NCBI GenBank assembly: GCA_022767345.1
Contig: JALEOD010000024.1
Span: 93,966 to 157,965 of the forward strand
Direction of reading: 5' to 3'
From: Emergencia sp.
GTDB lineage: Bacteria; Bacillota; Clostridia; Peptostreptococcales; Anaerovoracaceae
Length of the DNA: 64,000 nt
This document shows, in pieces, positions 41,139-51,435 of the stretch. The position numbers and the translations under genes are program-made. Positions within the stretch are counted from its first letter, which is position 1. Each line of letters begins with the position of its first letter. Under the pieces are notes generated by a model. That model worked only from the letters and a program-made list of their open reading frames with translations, made no database searches and had not been told where the DNA came from.

Positions 41139-42065
41139 TTATTTGGCTTGTAAGCGTTCTTCTTTAGATGGAAGCTGCGGAATCACAACTGCGATGAAGA
41201 TGACAATGCAGCCCAGTCCTTCCAGCAGCGTGAGACGTTCCCCTAAAATCAGCGCGCCGAAGAGTACGGAGAATACCGATTCCAGACTCATAATCAGTGA
41301 CGCAACGGCAGGTTCTGCATCCTGCTGGCCTAACACCTGACAGGTATATGCGATACCGGAGGAGAATACGCCGCAGTACAGAATCGGCAGCCAGCAGTCT
41401 AAAATGTCTGCAAGCACCGGGTTTTCAAAGATGAACATGCACACGATACCGATGATGCCAGCAGTAAGAAATTGAATGCATGAGAGCTTAATGCCGTCAC
41501 ACTTCGGAGAGAAATGGTCTACGACCAGAATGTGACAGGAGAAAGCAACTGCACAAATCAGCACGAATAATTCGCCGGTGTGTATGGTAAAACCTTCGCC
41601 TTTGCCCGCCATGGTCAGCAGATAGAAGCCGAAAGCACCCATGACAATACATCCCCAGACAATGGGTTTAACCTTTTGCCGCAGAAATAGACCGAGTACT
41701 GGTACAATCACGATATAAAGGGATGTGATGAATCCGGCTTTTCCGGCACTGGTTTCAAAATATAGTCCAAACTGCTGTAAAGTAGAAGCAGCGCACAGAA
41801 CGACGCCGCAGCAGATGCCGCCGATGAGCAGGGTTTTCTTCTCAGCGGCTTGTTCCTCAGCAGTTTTCGGGGCTTCTTTCTTGCCCTTGTTCATCGCTTT
41901 GAAGATATAAATCACAGGAATCAAAACCAGACCGCCGATAAACATACGAATGCCGTTGTATGTAAATGGCTCAAGCACAGCGCCTGCTTTCTGGGCAACA
42001 AAGGCAGAACCCCAGATAATTGCTGTTATCAGCAGTAGAATGTTGCTACGCATTTTTTTATTCAT
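41139..42065 (-). CDS. EamA/DMT-superfamily transporter
   Basis: Integral membrane protein of 308 residues with about ten helices in two EamA repeats: the first opens LLLITAIIWGSAFVAQKAG and the second LFVLICAVAFSCHILVVDHF. The family exports amino acids, metabolites or drugs by proton exchange. The loop between helices two and three is unusually long, basic and acidic (about residues 60-78, KAMNKGKKEAPKTAEEQAAE). Start ATG 42065 is preceded by AAAGGA. Substrate unknown. Confidence 0.9.
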   Translation of the reverse strand: MNKKMRSNILLLITAIIWGSAFVAQKAGAVLEPFTYNGIRMFIGGLVLIPVIYIFKAMNKGKKEAPKTAEEQAAEKKTLLIGGICCGVVLCAASTLQQFGLYFETSAGKAGFITSLYIVIVPVLGLFLRQKVKPIVWGCIVMGAFGFYLLTMAGKGEGFTIHTGELFVLICAVAFSCHILVVDHFSPKCDGIKLSCIQFLTAGIIGIVCMFIFENPVLADILDCWLPILYCGVFSSGIAYTCQVLGQQDAEPAVASLIMSLESVFSVLFGALILGERLTLLEGLGCIVIFIAVVIPQLPSKEERLQAK

Positions 42066-42277
42066 AGAATCAAATCCTTTTCTTAATCAGAATTATTTTG
42101 TACCTCAATTATATTAAAAAAAGGAAAGTATTACAAGCAGAGAACGTTTTTTTTCATACAAAAAACTAAAAGAGGGATTGTATTTTGTACAAATTCCCTA
42201 CTTTCCCAGACCTAAGACTTGTGGTAAAATAAATCTGTTATGAATGAAGAGAAGATGTAGGAGAAAGGTCGCAAAAA

Positions 42278-43411
42278 ATGAGCAACGAAAAAAAATTATT
42301 TGAATTAATTGGAAAAATAGAAGCCCTGGATGAAGAGGCCATGGCTGCGGCAAAGCAGCGGCAGGACTATCTGGCAAAACCGCCGGGAAGTCTTGGAAAG
42401 CTGGAGGACATCTCCATTAAAATCGCGGGAATTACCGGAAAAGCGGTGGGGAATGATGTATCGAAACAGTGTGTTGCAATCATGTCCGCGGATAACGGCG
42501 TTGTGGCTGAGGGCGTTGCTTCCGCGCCGCAGTCAGTTACTTTGTCCCAGACCATCAATTTTACAAGAAGATATACGGGCGTAAGCTCCATGGCAAAATA
42601 TTACGGTATTGACCTTCTGGTAACCGATGTGGGCGTTGCCATGGAAATTCCGCAGGAACTTTACACAGACTCCATGCTTACTGAGGATGGCAAGATTCCT
42701 GTAAAAATTGTAAACAGACGAATTGCAAACGGCACAAGAAATCTCGCAAAGGAAGCCGCTATGACAAGAGAGGAAGCGGTGAGAGCTATTCTAATCGGTA
42801 TCGAAGCGGCTGAAGCCGCGAAGAAAGCTGGAATTCAGCTTTTGGGCGTTGGTGAAATGGGTATCGGAAATACCACCACCAGCTCCGCAGTGTTAAGCGC
42901 ACTGACCGGCGCGCCTGCAAAGGATGTAGTCGGCAGAGGCGGCGGTCTTAATGATGAGGGTCTTGCGAAGAAACTGAAAATCGTAGATGACGCAGTCAAC
43001 AGCTGGTGCATGGGCGATCCCATTGAAAAACTGGCAAAGGTTGGCGGTTACGATATTTGCGCTATGGTTGGTGCATTTTTAGGCGCAGGCATTTATAGAA
43101 TTCCTGTTGTCATCGACGGCTTTATTTCCGTTGTGGCAGCCTGTGTGGCCAAGGAGCTGAATCCGAGAGTGGTGGACTTCATGTTCGCTTCTCATAAATC
43201 CTACGAAATCGGCTATGTTATCGCTATGGACAGGCTGGGTCTGACTCCGATGTTCGACCTGGGCATGCGTCTGGGTGAGGGAAGCGGCTGCCCGATTGCA
43301 TTTAAAATTATTGAGACGGCTATTGCGTCCATGAATATTATGAAAACCTTGGAAGAAGCCTCCATTGACGGCGACTACTTAGAAGAAATTAGAAGGGAAA
43401 ATTTATTCTAA
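42278..43411 (+). CDS. cobT: Nicotinate-nucleotide-dimethylbenzimidazole phosphoribosyltransferase
   Basis: Activates the lower-ligand base of cobalamin by making alpha-ribazole phosphate. 377 residues. PPGSLGKLEDI, GVGEMGIGNTTTSSAV and the C-terminal catalytic Glu in GMRLGEGSGCP are all present. AGGAGAAAGG precedes the ATG. It heads a five-gene cobalamin operon: its stop overlaps the start of cobU by one base. I see no cobalamin riboswitch in the 210 bases upstream. Confidence 0.97.
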   Translation: MSNEKKLFELIGKIEALDEEAMAAAKQRQDYLAKPPGSLGKLEDISIKIAGITGKAVGNDVSKQCVAIMSADNGVVAEGVASAPQSVTLSQTINFTRRYTGVSSMAKYYGIDLLVTDVGVAMEIPQELYTDSMLTEDGKIPVKIVNRRIANGTRNLAKEAAMTREEAVRAILIGIEAAEAAKKAGIQLLGVGEMGIGNTTTSSAVLSALTGAPAKDVVGRGGGLNDEGLAKKLKIVDDAVNSWCMGDPIEKLAKVGGYDICAMVGAFLGAGIYRIPVVIDGFISVVAACVAKELNPRVVDFMFASHKSYEIGYVIAMDRLGLTPMFDLGMRLGEGSGCPIAFKIIETAIASMNIMKTLEEASIDGDYLEEIRRENLF

Positions 43412-43962
43412 TGAACGTATTTATCAGCGGCGGCTGCAAGAACGGCAAGTCCATGTACGCCCAGCGAATTTCAAAGGAGATGTCTCAGGAAAAAGGTGTT
43501 CCTCTATATTATCTGGCGACGATGATTCCAACCGATGATGAGGACAGGGAGAGAATTGTCCGCCATATCGGTGACCGGGAAGGCTGGGGCTTTGAAACCA
43601 TCGAACAGGGCGTGGAGATTACTAAAGCTCTGGAGGGAGGCACAGACCCGAAGGGTTCTTTCCTTTTGGACAGCGTGACGGCCCTCCTTTCCAACGAGAT
43701 GTTTCATTTGGATGGAACCATTGACCTTACCGCAGGAGAGCGGGTCTGCGCGGATCTTGTGGATTTTGCAAAGAAGACGGGCAACACCGTCTTTGTGTCG
43801 GACTATATTTACTCTGACAGCAGAGTGTTCGACCACTACACCGAAAGCTACAGAAAAGCCCTCGCGCTAATCGACAGAACCCTTGCAAAGACCTGTGACA
43901 AGGTCATCGAAGTGGCTTTTGGACATATATACGAGTACGACAATGAGGATATAATAAAATGA
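43411..43962 (+). CDS. cobU: Adenosylcobinamide kinase / guanylyltransferase
   Basis: Phosphorylates adenosylcobinamide and transfers GMP to it. 183 residues with the P-loop GGCKNGKS and the later LLDSVTALLSNEMF, SDYIYSDSRVFDHYTESYR and a C-terminal EVAFGHIYEY. Compared with classical CobU the guanylate His region appears changed. Starts on the stop of cobT and overlaps cobS by four bases. Confidence 0.9.
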   Translation: MNVFISGGCKNGKSMYAQRISKEMSQEKGVPLYYLATMIPTDDEDRERIVRHIGDREGWGFETIEQGVEITKALEGGTDPKGSFLLDSVTALLSNEMFHLDGTIDLTAGERVCADLVDFAKKTGNTVFVSDYIYSDSRVFDHYTESYRKALALIDRTLAKTCDKVIEVAFGHIYEYDNEDIIK

Positions 43963-44714
43963 AATTTGTAATTGGCTTTTTTATGGCGTGGGGGAACTTT
44001 ATTACGCTCCCCTGCCCCTATAAGAAGTGGGACAGCCAGCTGAAAAATATGATGCTGGCATTTCTGCCGTCCATCGGACTGGTAATCGGCGCTCTTTGGA
44101 TGGGAATCTTCTGGGCGCTGCTGAGAGTTGAACTGTCGCCGCTTCTAATCAGTTTTATCATGATGTTTTATATCTTTGCGGTGTGTGGATTTATGCACAT
44201 GGACGGCTTTATGGACTGCAACGACGCGATTATGTCCAGAAGACCGCTGGAAGAGCGTCAGAGAATTTTAAAGGATTCCACGGTGGGCGCTTTTGCGGTG
44301 GTGACGGTGGCATTTCTGCTCCTTGCGTGGTTTGCAGCCGTGTCCACAGCGATTTACAAAATCAGCTACGCTGATCTTTTGACTTTGCCGGTGATAAGCC
44401 GCGCAGTGGGCGGCCTTTCGGTGCTGTTGTATCAGCCTATCGGTCACAGCCAGTATGTGGAAGATTATAAAGCGCCGGGCAGGTGGAAATACCGGCTGGC
44501 GGTGCTTTTGCAGACGGTGATTGTAATGGGACTGGCGGTGCTTTTAGGCGCGGGCTGGATAAAAATGCTGATTTGCAGCGCAACAATCGCTGTTGTCGGT
44601 TTTGCGGCATGCCTTTACGCAAGGAAACAATTAGGAGGTATGAGCGGTGATATCGCAGGGTATACCATTTGTATCAGTGAGCTGGCGGGGATTTTGGCGC
44701 TGGCGGTGCTCTAA
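43959..44714 (+). CDS. cobS: Adenosylcobinamide-GDP ribazoletransferase (cobalamin synthase)
   Basis: Membrane enzyme joining alpha-ribazole (phosphate) to adenosylcobinamide-GDP. 251 residues, about six helices. The aspartate-rich motif is FMHMDGFMDCNDAIMSRR and LKDSTVGAFAVV follows, both family hallmarks. It overlaps cobU by four bases. Confidence 0.95.
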   Translation: MKFVIGFFMAWGNFITLPCPYKKWDSQLKNMMLAFLPSIGLVIGALWMGIFWALLRVELSPLLISFIMMFYIFAVCGFMHMDGFMDCNDAIMSRRPLEERQRILKDSTVGAFAVVTVAFLLLAWFAAVSTAIYKISYADLLTLPVISRAVGGLSVLLYQPIGHSQYVEDYKAPGRWKYRLAVLLQTVIVMGLAVLLGAGWIKMLICSATIAVVGFAACLYARKQLGGMSGDIAGYTICISELAGILALAVL

Positions 44715-44740
44715 GAAAGAACAGGAAAGGACAGGGGAAT

Positions 44741-45121
44741 ATGATTTTTATTTTTGGCGGCGCCTATCAGGGCAAATTGGATTACGCGTTGGAAAACTAT
44801 AAGTTGACCGAAAAAGACGTACACCATTGTGACATGGAGTCTATGGTGCTGAACTTTGACAGAAAAGTAATCGACAATCTGGACCGTTTTGTACTGGCGT
44901 GCATTAAGGAAGATGTCAACGCAAAGGAATGTCTGGAAGATAACATCGATAAGCTGCGGGACAAAATCATCATCTGCGATGATATTTCTCAGGGCGTAGT
45001 GCCTATAGATAAAACCGAGCGGGCGTGGAGAGAGATGACCAGCAGATGTATGACCTATCTGGGGCAGGAAGCAGACGAAGTAGTTCGCATTTTCTGCGGA
45101 ATCGGCAACAAGATTAAATAA
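44741..45121 (+). CDS. CobU-like protein with degenerate P-loop
   Basis: Protein of 126 residues inside the cob operon. The start MIFIFGGAYQGKLDYAL resembles CobU with the P-loop serine or threonine lost, and the end ICDDISQGVVPIDKTERAW then YLGQEADEVVRIFCGIGNKIK matches the CobU C-terminus (usually GxGIVPxxxxxRxFRD...ADEVxxVVAGxP). The middle is shorter than CobU. It may be a second subunit, a regulator or a divergent kinase for another corrinoid. Confidence 0.72.
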   Translation: MIFIFGGAYQGKLDYALENYKLTEKDVHHCDMESMVLNFDRKVIDNLDRFVLACIKEDVNAKECLEDNIDKLRDKIIICDDISQGVVPIDKTERAWREMTSRCMTYLGQEADEVVRIFCGIGNKIK

Positions 45122-45134
45122 CTAAGGTGAGAAC

Positions 45135-45764
45135 ATGGTATCAAAAATTTACCTGATTAGGCATGGCATTACAGAGGGCAATCAGAAAAAGTGGTTTTAC
45201 GGCGCGGCTGATTTGCCGCTGGCAGAGGAAGGCGTTACGGCGCTGCGTGAAGCGGCCGCAGCAGGTTTATATCCTCAAATCGCTGAAGATGCCGATTGCT
45301 ACACAACGGGGCTCTTGCGCACGGAACAGACCTTTGAACTGATTTTCGGGAAAAGAGACCACGGCGTGATTTCTAATTTGCGGGAGATGGAATTTGGGAA
45401 TCACGAATGTAAGTCCTACGAGGAGCTGAAAGATGATGAGGAGTTTTCTGCCTGGTGCTGGGACGAAAGCGGCGATGCTGTTTTGACCGGCGGCGAGACG
45501 AAGAACGCTTTTGCAGCCAGAATTTCAGAGGGTCTTGCAGAACTCATCGGCTATCACAGATTGAAAGAACTTGCCCACCGCCATGATGGAAAAGACGCGG
45601 TTACAGTCATGGTCTGCCACGGCGGCGTAATCTCCGCGGTCATGCAGGAGCTTTTTCCGGAGGCAAAAGGCAACATGTGGGACTGGATGCCCGATCCGGG
45701 AATCGGGTATGCTGTCTTGTTTGAGGACAGCGAGCCGGCGGCTTTTGAGGTGATTGGGAAATAG
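45135..45764 (+). CDS. cobC: Alpha-ribazole phosphatase-like histidine phosphatase
   Basis: Phosphatase of 209 residues with the phosphohistidine motif YLIRHGITEGN, LLRTEQTFELI, LREMEFGNHECKSYEE and CHGGVISAVMQE. In the cob operon its expected task is removing phosphate from alpha-ribazole phosphate or from cobalamin phosphate. Last gene of the operon. Confidence 0.9.
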   Translation: MVSKIYLIRHGITEGNQKKWFYGAADLPLAEEGVTALREAAAAGLYPQIAEDADCYTTGLLRTEQTFELIFGKRDHGVISNLREMEFGNHECKSYEELKDDEEFSAWCWDESGDAVLTGGETKNAFAARISEGLAELIGYHRLKELAHRHDGKDAVTVMVCHGGVISAVMQELFPEAKGNMWDWMPDPGIGYAVLFEDSEPAAFEVIGK

Positions 45765-45789
45765 GTCCAATAAATATTAAAAAAAAAAG

Positions 45790-45820
45790 AAAGTTTTTGG
45801 ATTGCAGTCCAAAAACTTTT
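45790..45820. terminator. Bidirectional terminator between cobC and birA
   Basis: AAAGTTTTTGGA (45790-45801), loop TTGCAG, TCCAAAAACTTT (45808-45819), with long A run before and T run after. Confidence 0.85.
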
Positions 45821-45849
45821 GATTTTTTTTGGAGTTTTGGGATTGGAGA

Positions 45850-46824
45850 TTATTCCTCTACCCGCACGGAAACTTCTCCGGTGGTCAGGGTCTCTATCTG
45901 ACGCATCTTAGGACCTTCCATGTATTCCACTACCAGCCCGCCGTTATCATCGATATCGATGGCTCTGGCTTTAATGGATGTGCCGTCAAGATTGGCATGG
46001 ACACGGATATTCTTGCCTAGAAGGAAACACTTCGTGCGATATTCGCCGAGGAAGGATTTGCTTTCCAGATTTTCCAGTATTTCTAAAGTCTGGTTGTAGA
46101 TTTCAGCAGCCAGCTTCCCGCGGGAAAAGGTGTTTTTCTTATCGGATACACAGCCGACGATATCTTTTAGCTCTTCCGGAAAACTGCCAGGGAAACAGTT
46201 GACGCCAATCCCGATAATCAGACTGTCGATTTTTCCTGATTCAAAATTAGTCTGGGCTTCTGTGAGAATGCCGCAGATTTTTTTATTTTTGTAAAAAAGG
46301 TCGTTGACCCATTTGATTTTTACTTTGACACCGGCAACTTTTTCAAGGGCCCGGCAGACAGCCACAGCTACAGCCATGGTGACATAGAGGGATTTATTCA
46401 GATCAAAGGTTGGGCGCAGGGCAATGGTCATATATAATCCGGTGCCTGAGGGAGAGGCGAACATTCTGCCCAGACGACCTCTTCCAGCCTCCTGCTTATT
46501 GGCGATTACCATGACGGGTTTATTTCCTACAGGAATTTCCTTTGCCACGTTGTTGGTAGAATCCACAGTATCGAAGACACGCAAATCGCAGGGATGGCGT
46601 AAATCTCCGGTGACAGAAGCGCTGGTAAGGATATTGCTTTTGTTTTTTAGACGATAGCCGACACTGGGCTTGCTCTCTATATGATAACCTTCGTCCCGCA
46701 GCTGCTTCATCGCTTTCCAGATGGCGTTTCTGGAAACTTGCAGGGTTTCGCCGATTTTCTGTCCGGACAGAAAAATACCGGTGTTTTCGCTGAGCAGTTT
46801 TAAAAGTTCGGTTTTTGTGGACAT
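45850..46824 (-). CDS. birA: Biotin-protein ligase / biotin operon repressor
   Basis: Bifunctional protein of 324 residues. A winged helix at the start (LLSENTGIFLSGQKIGETLQVSRNAIWKAM in two parts) binds biotin operators; the ligase has VIANKQEAGRGRLGR, the KIKWVNDLFY segment and GIGVNCFPG. The C-terminal SH3-like domain ends in LTTGEVSVR. It biotinylates carboxylase or decarboxylase subunits, which are not in this window. AGGAGGAACAG-type site and ATG 46824. Confidence 0.96.
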   Translation of the reverse strand: MSTKTELLKLLSENTGIFLSGQKIGETLQVSRNAIWKAMKQLRDEGYHIESKPSVGYRLKNKSNILTSASVTGDLRHPCDLRVFDTVDSTNNVAKEIPVGNKPVMVIANKQEAGRGRLGRMFASPSGTGLYMTIALRPTFDLNKSLYVTMAVAVAVCRALEKVAGVKVKIKWVNDLFYKNKKICGILTEAQTNFESGKIDSLIIGIGVNCFPGSFPEELKDIVGCVSDKKNTFSRGKLAAEIYNQTLEILENLESKSFLGEYRTKCFLLGKNIRVHANLDGTSIKARAIDIDDNGGLVVEYMEGPKMRQIETLTTGEVSVRVEE

Positions 46825-46994
46825 GGCCTGTTCCTCCGTATTTTTGTTTATATGTTTAGTATAGCATGAATTCCCATTAGAAAAAAGTTGGAGTTTGTGT
46901 GAAGACCTTTATTTTTTTTGATAAATGTGGTAAAATACCATGTTACAAGTATCTTTTATCATGAAGAAATCATAGGAGGAAAATAAAAAAGTAT

Positions 46995-48281
46995 ATGGAC
47001 AGTCATATAGGGTATTCCATAGGGATTATTATCGTTTTTGTAATTTTGTCGGCTTACTTCTCAGCAACGGAAACAGCGTTTACGTCGATTAATAGAATCC
47101 GGATGAAAAATCTGGCGCAGGATGGAGATAAACGTGCAAAACGTGTATTAGACTTAGAAAGCAAGTATGATAACCTGCTTTCTACCATTCTGATTGGAAA
47201 TAATATTGTAAACATCGGTATGACCGCAGTTGCTACAGCATTGTTTCTGGAGTTGTCGCCGGAATACGGCGCAACACTTTCTACGGTAATTGTTACCATC
47301 GTTGTGCTGATTTTCGGAGAAATCTCACCGAAGAGTTTGGCAAAAGAAAGTCCGGAAGGCTTTGCCATGTTTTCATCGGGACCGATTCGCGGTCTGATGC
47401 TGCTTTTGACGCCGGTGAATTTTCTGTTCAGCCAGTGGAAAAAGCTGCTGGCAAAACTGTTTAAAGTGGTAGACAATCGTGGTATTACAGAGGATGAACT
47501 TTTGACAATTGTGGAAGAAGCAGAAACAGAGGGCTCTATCGAAGCCGGACAGAGCGAGCTGATTCAGAATGCAATCGAGTTTAATGAGCTGGAGGCATGG
47601 GATGTGCTGACGCCGCGTGTAGATATCAAGGCAATCGAAATCGATTCAACAAAGAAAGACGTTGCTAAGATGTTTATGGAGACGGGGTATTCCAGACTGC
47701 CGGTGTACGAAGATGATTTAGATAAAATTCTGGGTGTACTGAACCAGAAGGACTTTCACAACTATATTTCCGGCTCCAAGAAAACGATTTCTGACTATGT
47801 AAAGCCGGTTATTTATGTAGCAGGCTCTATGAAAGCGGCAGATCTTTTGAAAAAGCTGCAGGTGAACAAAACGCATATCGCGATTATTGTCGACGAATAC
47901 GGCGGTACGGCAGGACTTGTCACCATGGAGGACATTATCGAGGAGCTGGTCGGTGATATATATGACGAGCACGATGAGGTAGAGTCACAGGAGATTACCC
48001 AGCTGCAGGACGGCAGCTACAGAGTTCTGTGCAGCACTAACGTAGAAAAAATGTTTGACTACTTCGATGAAGAGGTGGATTTGGATGCAACTACGGTCAA
48101 CGGCTGGGTTGTATTACAGCTTGATAAACTGCCGAAGGCAGGGGATACTTTTACGTATGAAGCGGGTAATAAATTGTTTGAAGGCAGGGTAATCCAAGCC
48201 GATGAACGAAAGGCAATTGAAATTAATTTAAGAGTTACAGAAAAACCTGAAGAAGAACAGACAGGCAGAAAGGGGAATTAA
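46995..48281 (+). CDS. CNNM/CBS-domain (HlyC/CorC-family) membrane protein
   Basis: Membrane protein of 428 residues. The DUF21/CNNM domain occupies about 1-190 with three or four helices and the hallmark [10 protein letters not shown] and [12 protein letters not shown]. It is followed by two CBS domains (about 205-330, [14 protein letters not shown] and [18 protein letters not shown]) and a CorC-HlyC domain. Members are linked to magnesium or cobalt efflux. The GGAGG site is unusually far (14 bases) from ATG 46995, so translation may be weak. secA follows after eight bases. Confidence 0.92.
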   Translation: MDSHIGYSIGIIIVFVILSAYFSATETAFTSINRIRMKNLAQDGDKRAKRVLDLESKYDNLLSTILIGNNIVNIGMTAVATALFLELSPEYGATLSTVIVTIVVLIFGEISPKSLAKESPEGFAMFSSGPIRGLMLLLTPVNFLFSQWKKLLAKLFKVVDNRGITEDELLTIVEEAETEGSIEAGQSELIQNAIEFNELEAWDVLTPRVDIKAIEIDSTKKDVAKMFMETGYSRLPVYEDDLDKILGVLNQKDFHNYISGSKKTISDYVKPVIYVAGSMKAADLLKKLQVNKTHIAIIVDEYGGTAGLVTMEDIIEELVGDIYDEHDEVESQEITQLQDGSYRVLCSTNVEKMFDYFDEEVDLDATTVNGWVVLQLDKLPKAGDTFTYEAGNKLFEGRVIQADERKAIEINLRVTEKPEEEQTGRKGN

Positions 48282-48289
48282 GACAAACT

Positions 48290-51049
48290 ATGGGACTAAT
48301 GGAAAAGATCTTTGGCGATCTGAATGAAAAAGAAATCAAAAAAATATCCAAAATAGTAGATCAGGTGGAAGCACTTGACGAAGACATGCAGAAATTATCT
48401 GACGCGGAACTGCAGGCAATGACACCTAAGCTGAAAGAGAGGCTTGCCAATGGTGAAACGCTGGATGACATCCTGCCGGAGGCTTTTGCGGTCTGCCGTG
48501 AAGGCGCCGTGCGAAGCCTTGGGATGAAGCATTTCCGCGTACAGCTGATTGGCGGTGTGGTTTTGCATCAGGGAAGAATTTCTGAAATGAAAACCGGTGA
48601 AGGTAAGACCTTGGTAGCGACCCTCGCAGCATACCTCAACGCCTTAGAAGGTAAGGGCGTTCACGTGATTACGGTCAACGATTATCTTGCTAAGCGTGAC
48701 GCGGAGTGGATGGGTAAGCTCTATTCTTTCCTTGGTCTTTCTGTGGGATGCGTCATTCACGGCATTTCCGGCGAGGAGAGAAAAGCAGCTTATATGGCTG
48801 ATATCACTTACGGAACCAACAACGAGTTCGGTTTTGACTACCTGAGAGATAATATGGTAATTTATCAGGAAGAGCTGATGCAGCGCGACCTGAATTTTGC
48901 CATCATCGACGAAGTTGACTCTATCCTGGTCGATGAAGCCAGAACACCGCTGATTATTTCCGGCAGAGGCGCTAAATCTACGGATTTATATAAAACTGCG
49001 GATCGTTTTGTTATGACCCTGACTAAGGAAACAGATTTTACTGTAGAGGAAAAAGATCAGCAGGTTGCGTTGACTGACGAGGGTGTTGTGAAAGCGGAGG
49101 CTTTCTTTAAAGTAGATAACTACGGCGACCCTGAGAATATGGAAATCAACCATCACGTGCTGCAGGCTCTGAAAGCACGCAACCTGATGGAGCGTGACGT
49201 GGACTATATCGTAAAAGACGGCGAAATCATCATCGTCGACGAGTTTACCGGCCGTCTGATGTTCGGAAGAAGATTTTCCAACGGACTGCATCAGGCAATC
49301 GAAGCAAAGGAAAGAGTGGCAGTTCGCTCCGAATCCAAGACTCTTGCAACGATTACTTTGCAGAACTATTTCAGAATGTACAATAAGCTGGCAGGTATGA
49401 CAGGTACGGCGAAGACTGAGGAAGAGGAATTCCGTGACATCTACAACATGGATGTTGTAGTGATTCCGACCAACCGCGAAATCGCCAGAAAGGACCTGGA
49501 CGATTCCGTTTACCAGACAGAGCGGGGCAAGATGAAAGCCATTGCTAACAGAGTTGCCGAGGTCCACGAGACCGGACAGCCGGTATTGGTAGGTACAATT
49601 TCTATTGAAAAGTCTGAGATGATCAGTGACATGCTGAAAAAGCGCGGGGTCAAGCACAATGTACTCAATGCGAAGCAGCATGATAAGGAAGCGGAAATCG
49701 TTGCGGAAGCAGGTCGTCTGGGTATGGTAACCATCGCGACCAACATGGCAGGTCGTGGTACTGATATTATCCTGGGCGGCAATCCGGAATTTGAAGCAAA
49801 GCGGGAAATGAAGAAACAGGGCTATTCTGATGAAGCAATTTCCTTCGCGTCCAGTTTTATTAAATCCGATGATCCGGAATTAAACGAAGCCAGAGAAAAG
49901 TTTAATCAGCTGCACCAGCAGTTTAAGGAAGAAAGAAAAGAAGAACAGCAGAAAGTCGTGGAGCTTGGTGGTCTTTGCATTATCGGTACAGAGCGTCACG
50001 AATCCAGACGTATCGATAACCAGCTCCGAGGCCGTTCCGGACGTCAGGGCGACCCTGGTCAGACTCAGTTCTTTATCTCCTTGGAAGACGAACTCCTTCG
50101 TCTTTTCGGCGGAGAGCGGATGCAGAAGCTGGTCGACAGAATGGGTCTTGAAGAGGACGAAGCCATCGAAGCAGGCATGCTTTCCCGTGCCATCGAAGGC
50201 GCTCAGAAAAAAGTGGAAGGCAAGAACTTCGGCATCAGAAAATACGTACTGCAGTATGACAATGTCATGAACAAGCAGAGGGAAATTATCTACGAAGAAC
50301 GCCGCAAGGTGCTCTTTGGTGAAGACCTGCGTGAGTATATCATCAATATGATGAAGACCATTGTAAATGCAATCATCGATCCGATTGTAGTAGATTCCAA
50401 ATTCCCAGAGGAATGGGATTTTGAGACAATGAACAAAAATCTGCGCAAGATTACTGCAAACTACCGCGGAAAGAGTTCACACACCGCAGATGAACTTCGC
50501 GAAATGACGGAAGAATCCCTGCGTGAATCTGTCATCGCTGAGTTTGAAAAGCTGTATGAGCAGAAAGAGGTTGAAGTCGGCGCAGAGCAGATGCGGGAAG
50601 TGGAGCGCATGATTCTCCTCCGTGTTGTAGATAATCTGTGGATGGATCACATCGATGCTATGGATCAGCTGAAATCCGGTATCGGTCTGCGTGCACTGGG
50701 CCAGCAGGATCCTGCCGCGGCTTATGCAAAGGAAGGCTTCGATATGTTTGAGCAGATGATCAGCGCCATTCAGGAAGACACCGTGAAATACTGCTACAAC
50801 GTAACAGTTGAAACAAAGACTGAACGCCGCGCTATCATGGAAGCGGAAAAAGCAACCAAATCCGACTTCGTGGAAGATGACACTGTTCGCGCAATGCAGG
50901 GGCAGGGTCAGCTGCCGGAGGGCGCGCAGGTACCGGAGCGGGAAAATAAGCCGGAAACCTACAGACGCGAACAACCGAAAGTCGGCAGAAATGATCCGTG
51001 CCCATGCGGCAGCGGCAAGAAATATAAGAATTGCTGCGGGAGAGCCTAG
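48290..51049 (+). CDS. secA: Preprotein translocase ATPase SecA
   Basis: Motor ATPase of the Sec export pathway, 919 residues. Walker A is MKTGEGKT, Walker B region [19 protein letters not shown], and helicase-like motif [14 protein letters not shown]. The cross-linking and wing domains follow. The C-terminal tail keeps the zinc-binding SEC-C motif [13 protein letters not shown]. Normal size and complete. It shares a transcript with the CNNM gene upstream. In many Firmicutes secA is next to prfB; here prfB is four kilobases away. Confidence 0.98.
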   Translation: MGLMEKIFGDLNEKEIKKISKIVDQVEALDEDMQKLSDAELQAMTPKLKERLANGETLDDILPEAFAVCREGAVRSLGMKHFRVQLIGGVVLHQGRISEMKTGEGKTLVATLAAYLNALEGKGVHVITVNDYLAKRDAEWMGKLYSFLGLSVGCVIHGISGEERKAAYMADITYGTNNEFGFDYLRDNMVIYQEELMQRDLNFAIIDEVDSILVDEARTPLIISGRGAKSTDLYKTADRFVMTLTKETDFTVEEKDQQVALTDEGVVKAEAFFKVDNYGDPENMEINHHVLQALKARNLMERDVDYIVKDGEIIIVDEFTGRLMFGRRFSNGLHQAIEAKERVAVRSESKTLATITLQNYFRMYNKLAGMTGTAKTEEEEFRDIYNMDVVVIPTNREIARKDLDDSVYQTERGKMKAIANRVAEVHETGQPVLVGTISIEKSEMISDMLKKRGVKHNVLNAKQHDKEAEIVAEAGRLGMVTIATNMAGRGTDIILGGNPEFEAKREMKKQGYSDEAISFASSFIKSDDPELNEAREKFNQLHQQFKEERKEEQQKVVELGGLCIIGTERHESRRIDNQLRGRSGRQGDPGQTQFFISLEDELLRLFGGERMQKLVDRMGLEEDEAIEAGMLSRAIEGAQKKVEGKNFGIRKYVLQYDNVMNKQREIIYEERRKVLFGEDLREYIINMMKTIVNAIIDPIVVDSKFPEEWDFETMNKNLRKITANYRGKSSHTADELREMTEESLRESVIAEFEKLYEQKEVEVGAEQMREVERMILLRVVDNLWMDHIDAMDQLKSGIGLRALGQQDPAAAYAKEGFDMFEQMISAIQEDTVKYCYNVTVETKTERRAIMEAEKATKSDFVEDDTVRAMQGQGQLPEGAQVPERENKPETYRREQPKVGRNDPCPCGSGKKYKNCCGRA

Positions 51050-51290
51050 CTGATTTTCCCCCACTTCAGTGGGAATGGAAAATCGGACAGCGTAGGGAGC
51101 CAGTCGGTTGTAGACTGGCGACCGGAGGAGTGAAGCGATAGCGAAACGTTACCCGATTGTCTGAGCTGATGGCGACTTGGGCGTCGGAGGCGAAAGAGAA
51201 TCGTTGGTAGGTCCCCTGTCAGGATTCCCCAAGAAAGGACATGAAATGGAACTTTCTTGGCAGGAATCTACGGCTGAAAAATATGTAATA
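51050..51290 (+). ncRNA. Candidate structured RNA downstream of secA
   Basis: Directly after the secA stop is a GC-richer, non-coding stretch full of paired segments: GATTTTCC/GGAAAATC enclosing CCCAC/GTGGG (51052-51084), CCAGTC/GACTGG (51100-51118), and CCAAGAAAG/CTTTCTTGG (51229-51260). Purine-rich loops such as GACCGGAGGAGTGAAGCGATAGCGAAACG (in two parts, 51119-51147) resemble highly conserved single-stranded parts of large ncRNAs. It ends with its own terminator. The raiA-motif RNA of Firmicutes, often near raiA-secA-prfB, is the best guess from memory; I cannot confirm it. Confidence 0.55.
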
Positions 51291-51297
51291 TAAATTC

Positions 51298-51347
51298 AAA
51301 GTTGTGCAGATTGGCTTTTTTGTCGCGCCGCTGCACAACTTTTTTTG
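51298..51347 (+). terminator. Strong terminator after the structured RNA
   Basis: AAAGTTGTGCAG (51298-51309) and CTGCACAACTTT (51331-51342), perfect 12 bp, followed by TTTTT. Its use as the end of the secA or RNA transcript is clear. Confidence 0.9.
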
Positions 51348-51435
51348 AGATTTGCAACTGGATGCCAGCAGAGTTGTGCATGGAGGTTCAGACTTTGATA
51401 AGATGAAGTTATCGAAAGAAACAGGAGAGAAAACA

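Noticed and set aside
42066..42277. Possible cobalamin riboswitch before cobT
   Set aside because: I searched for the conserved GCCACTG box and the usual multi-stem layout and found neither.
51050..51290. 6S RNA (because it precedes the cyclo-ligase gene as in E. coli)
   Set aside because: There is no long rod-like structure with a central bubble; stems are multiple and local.
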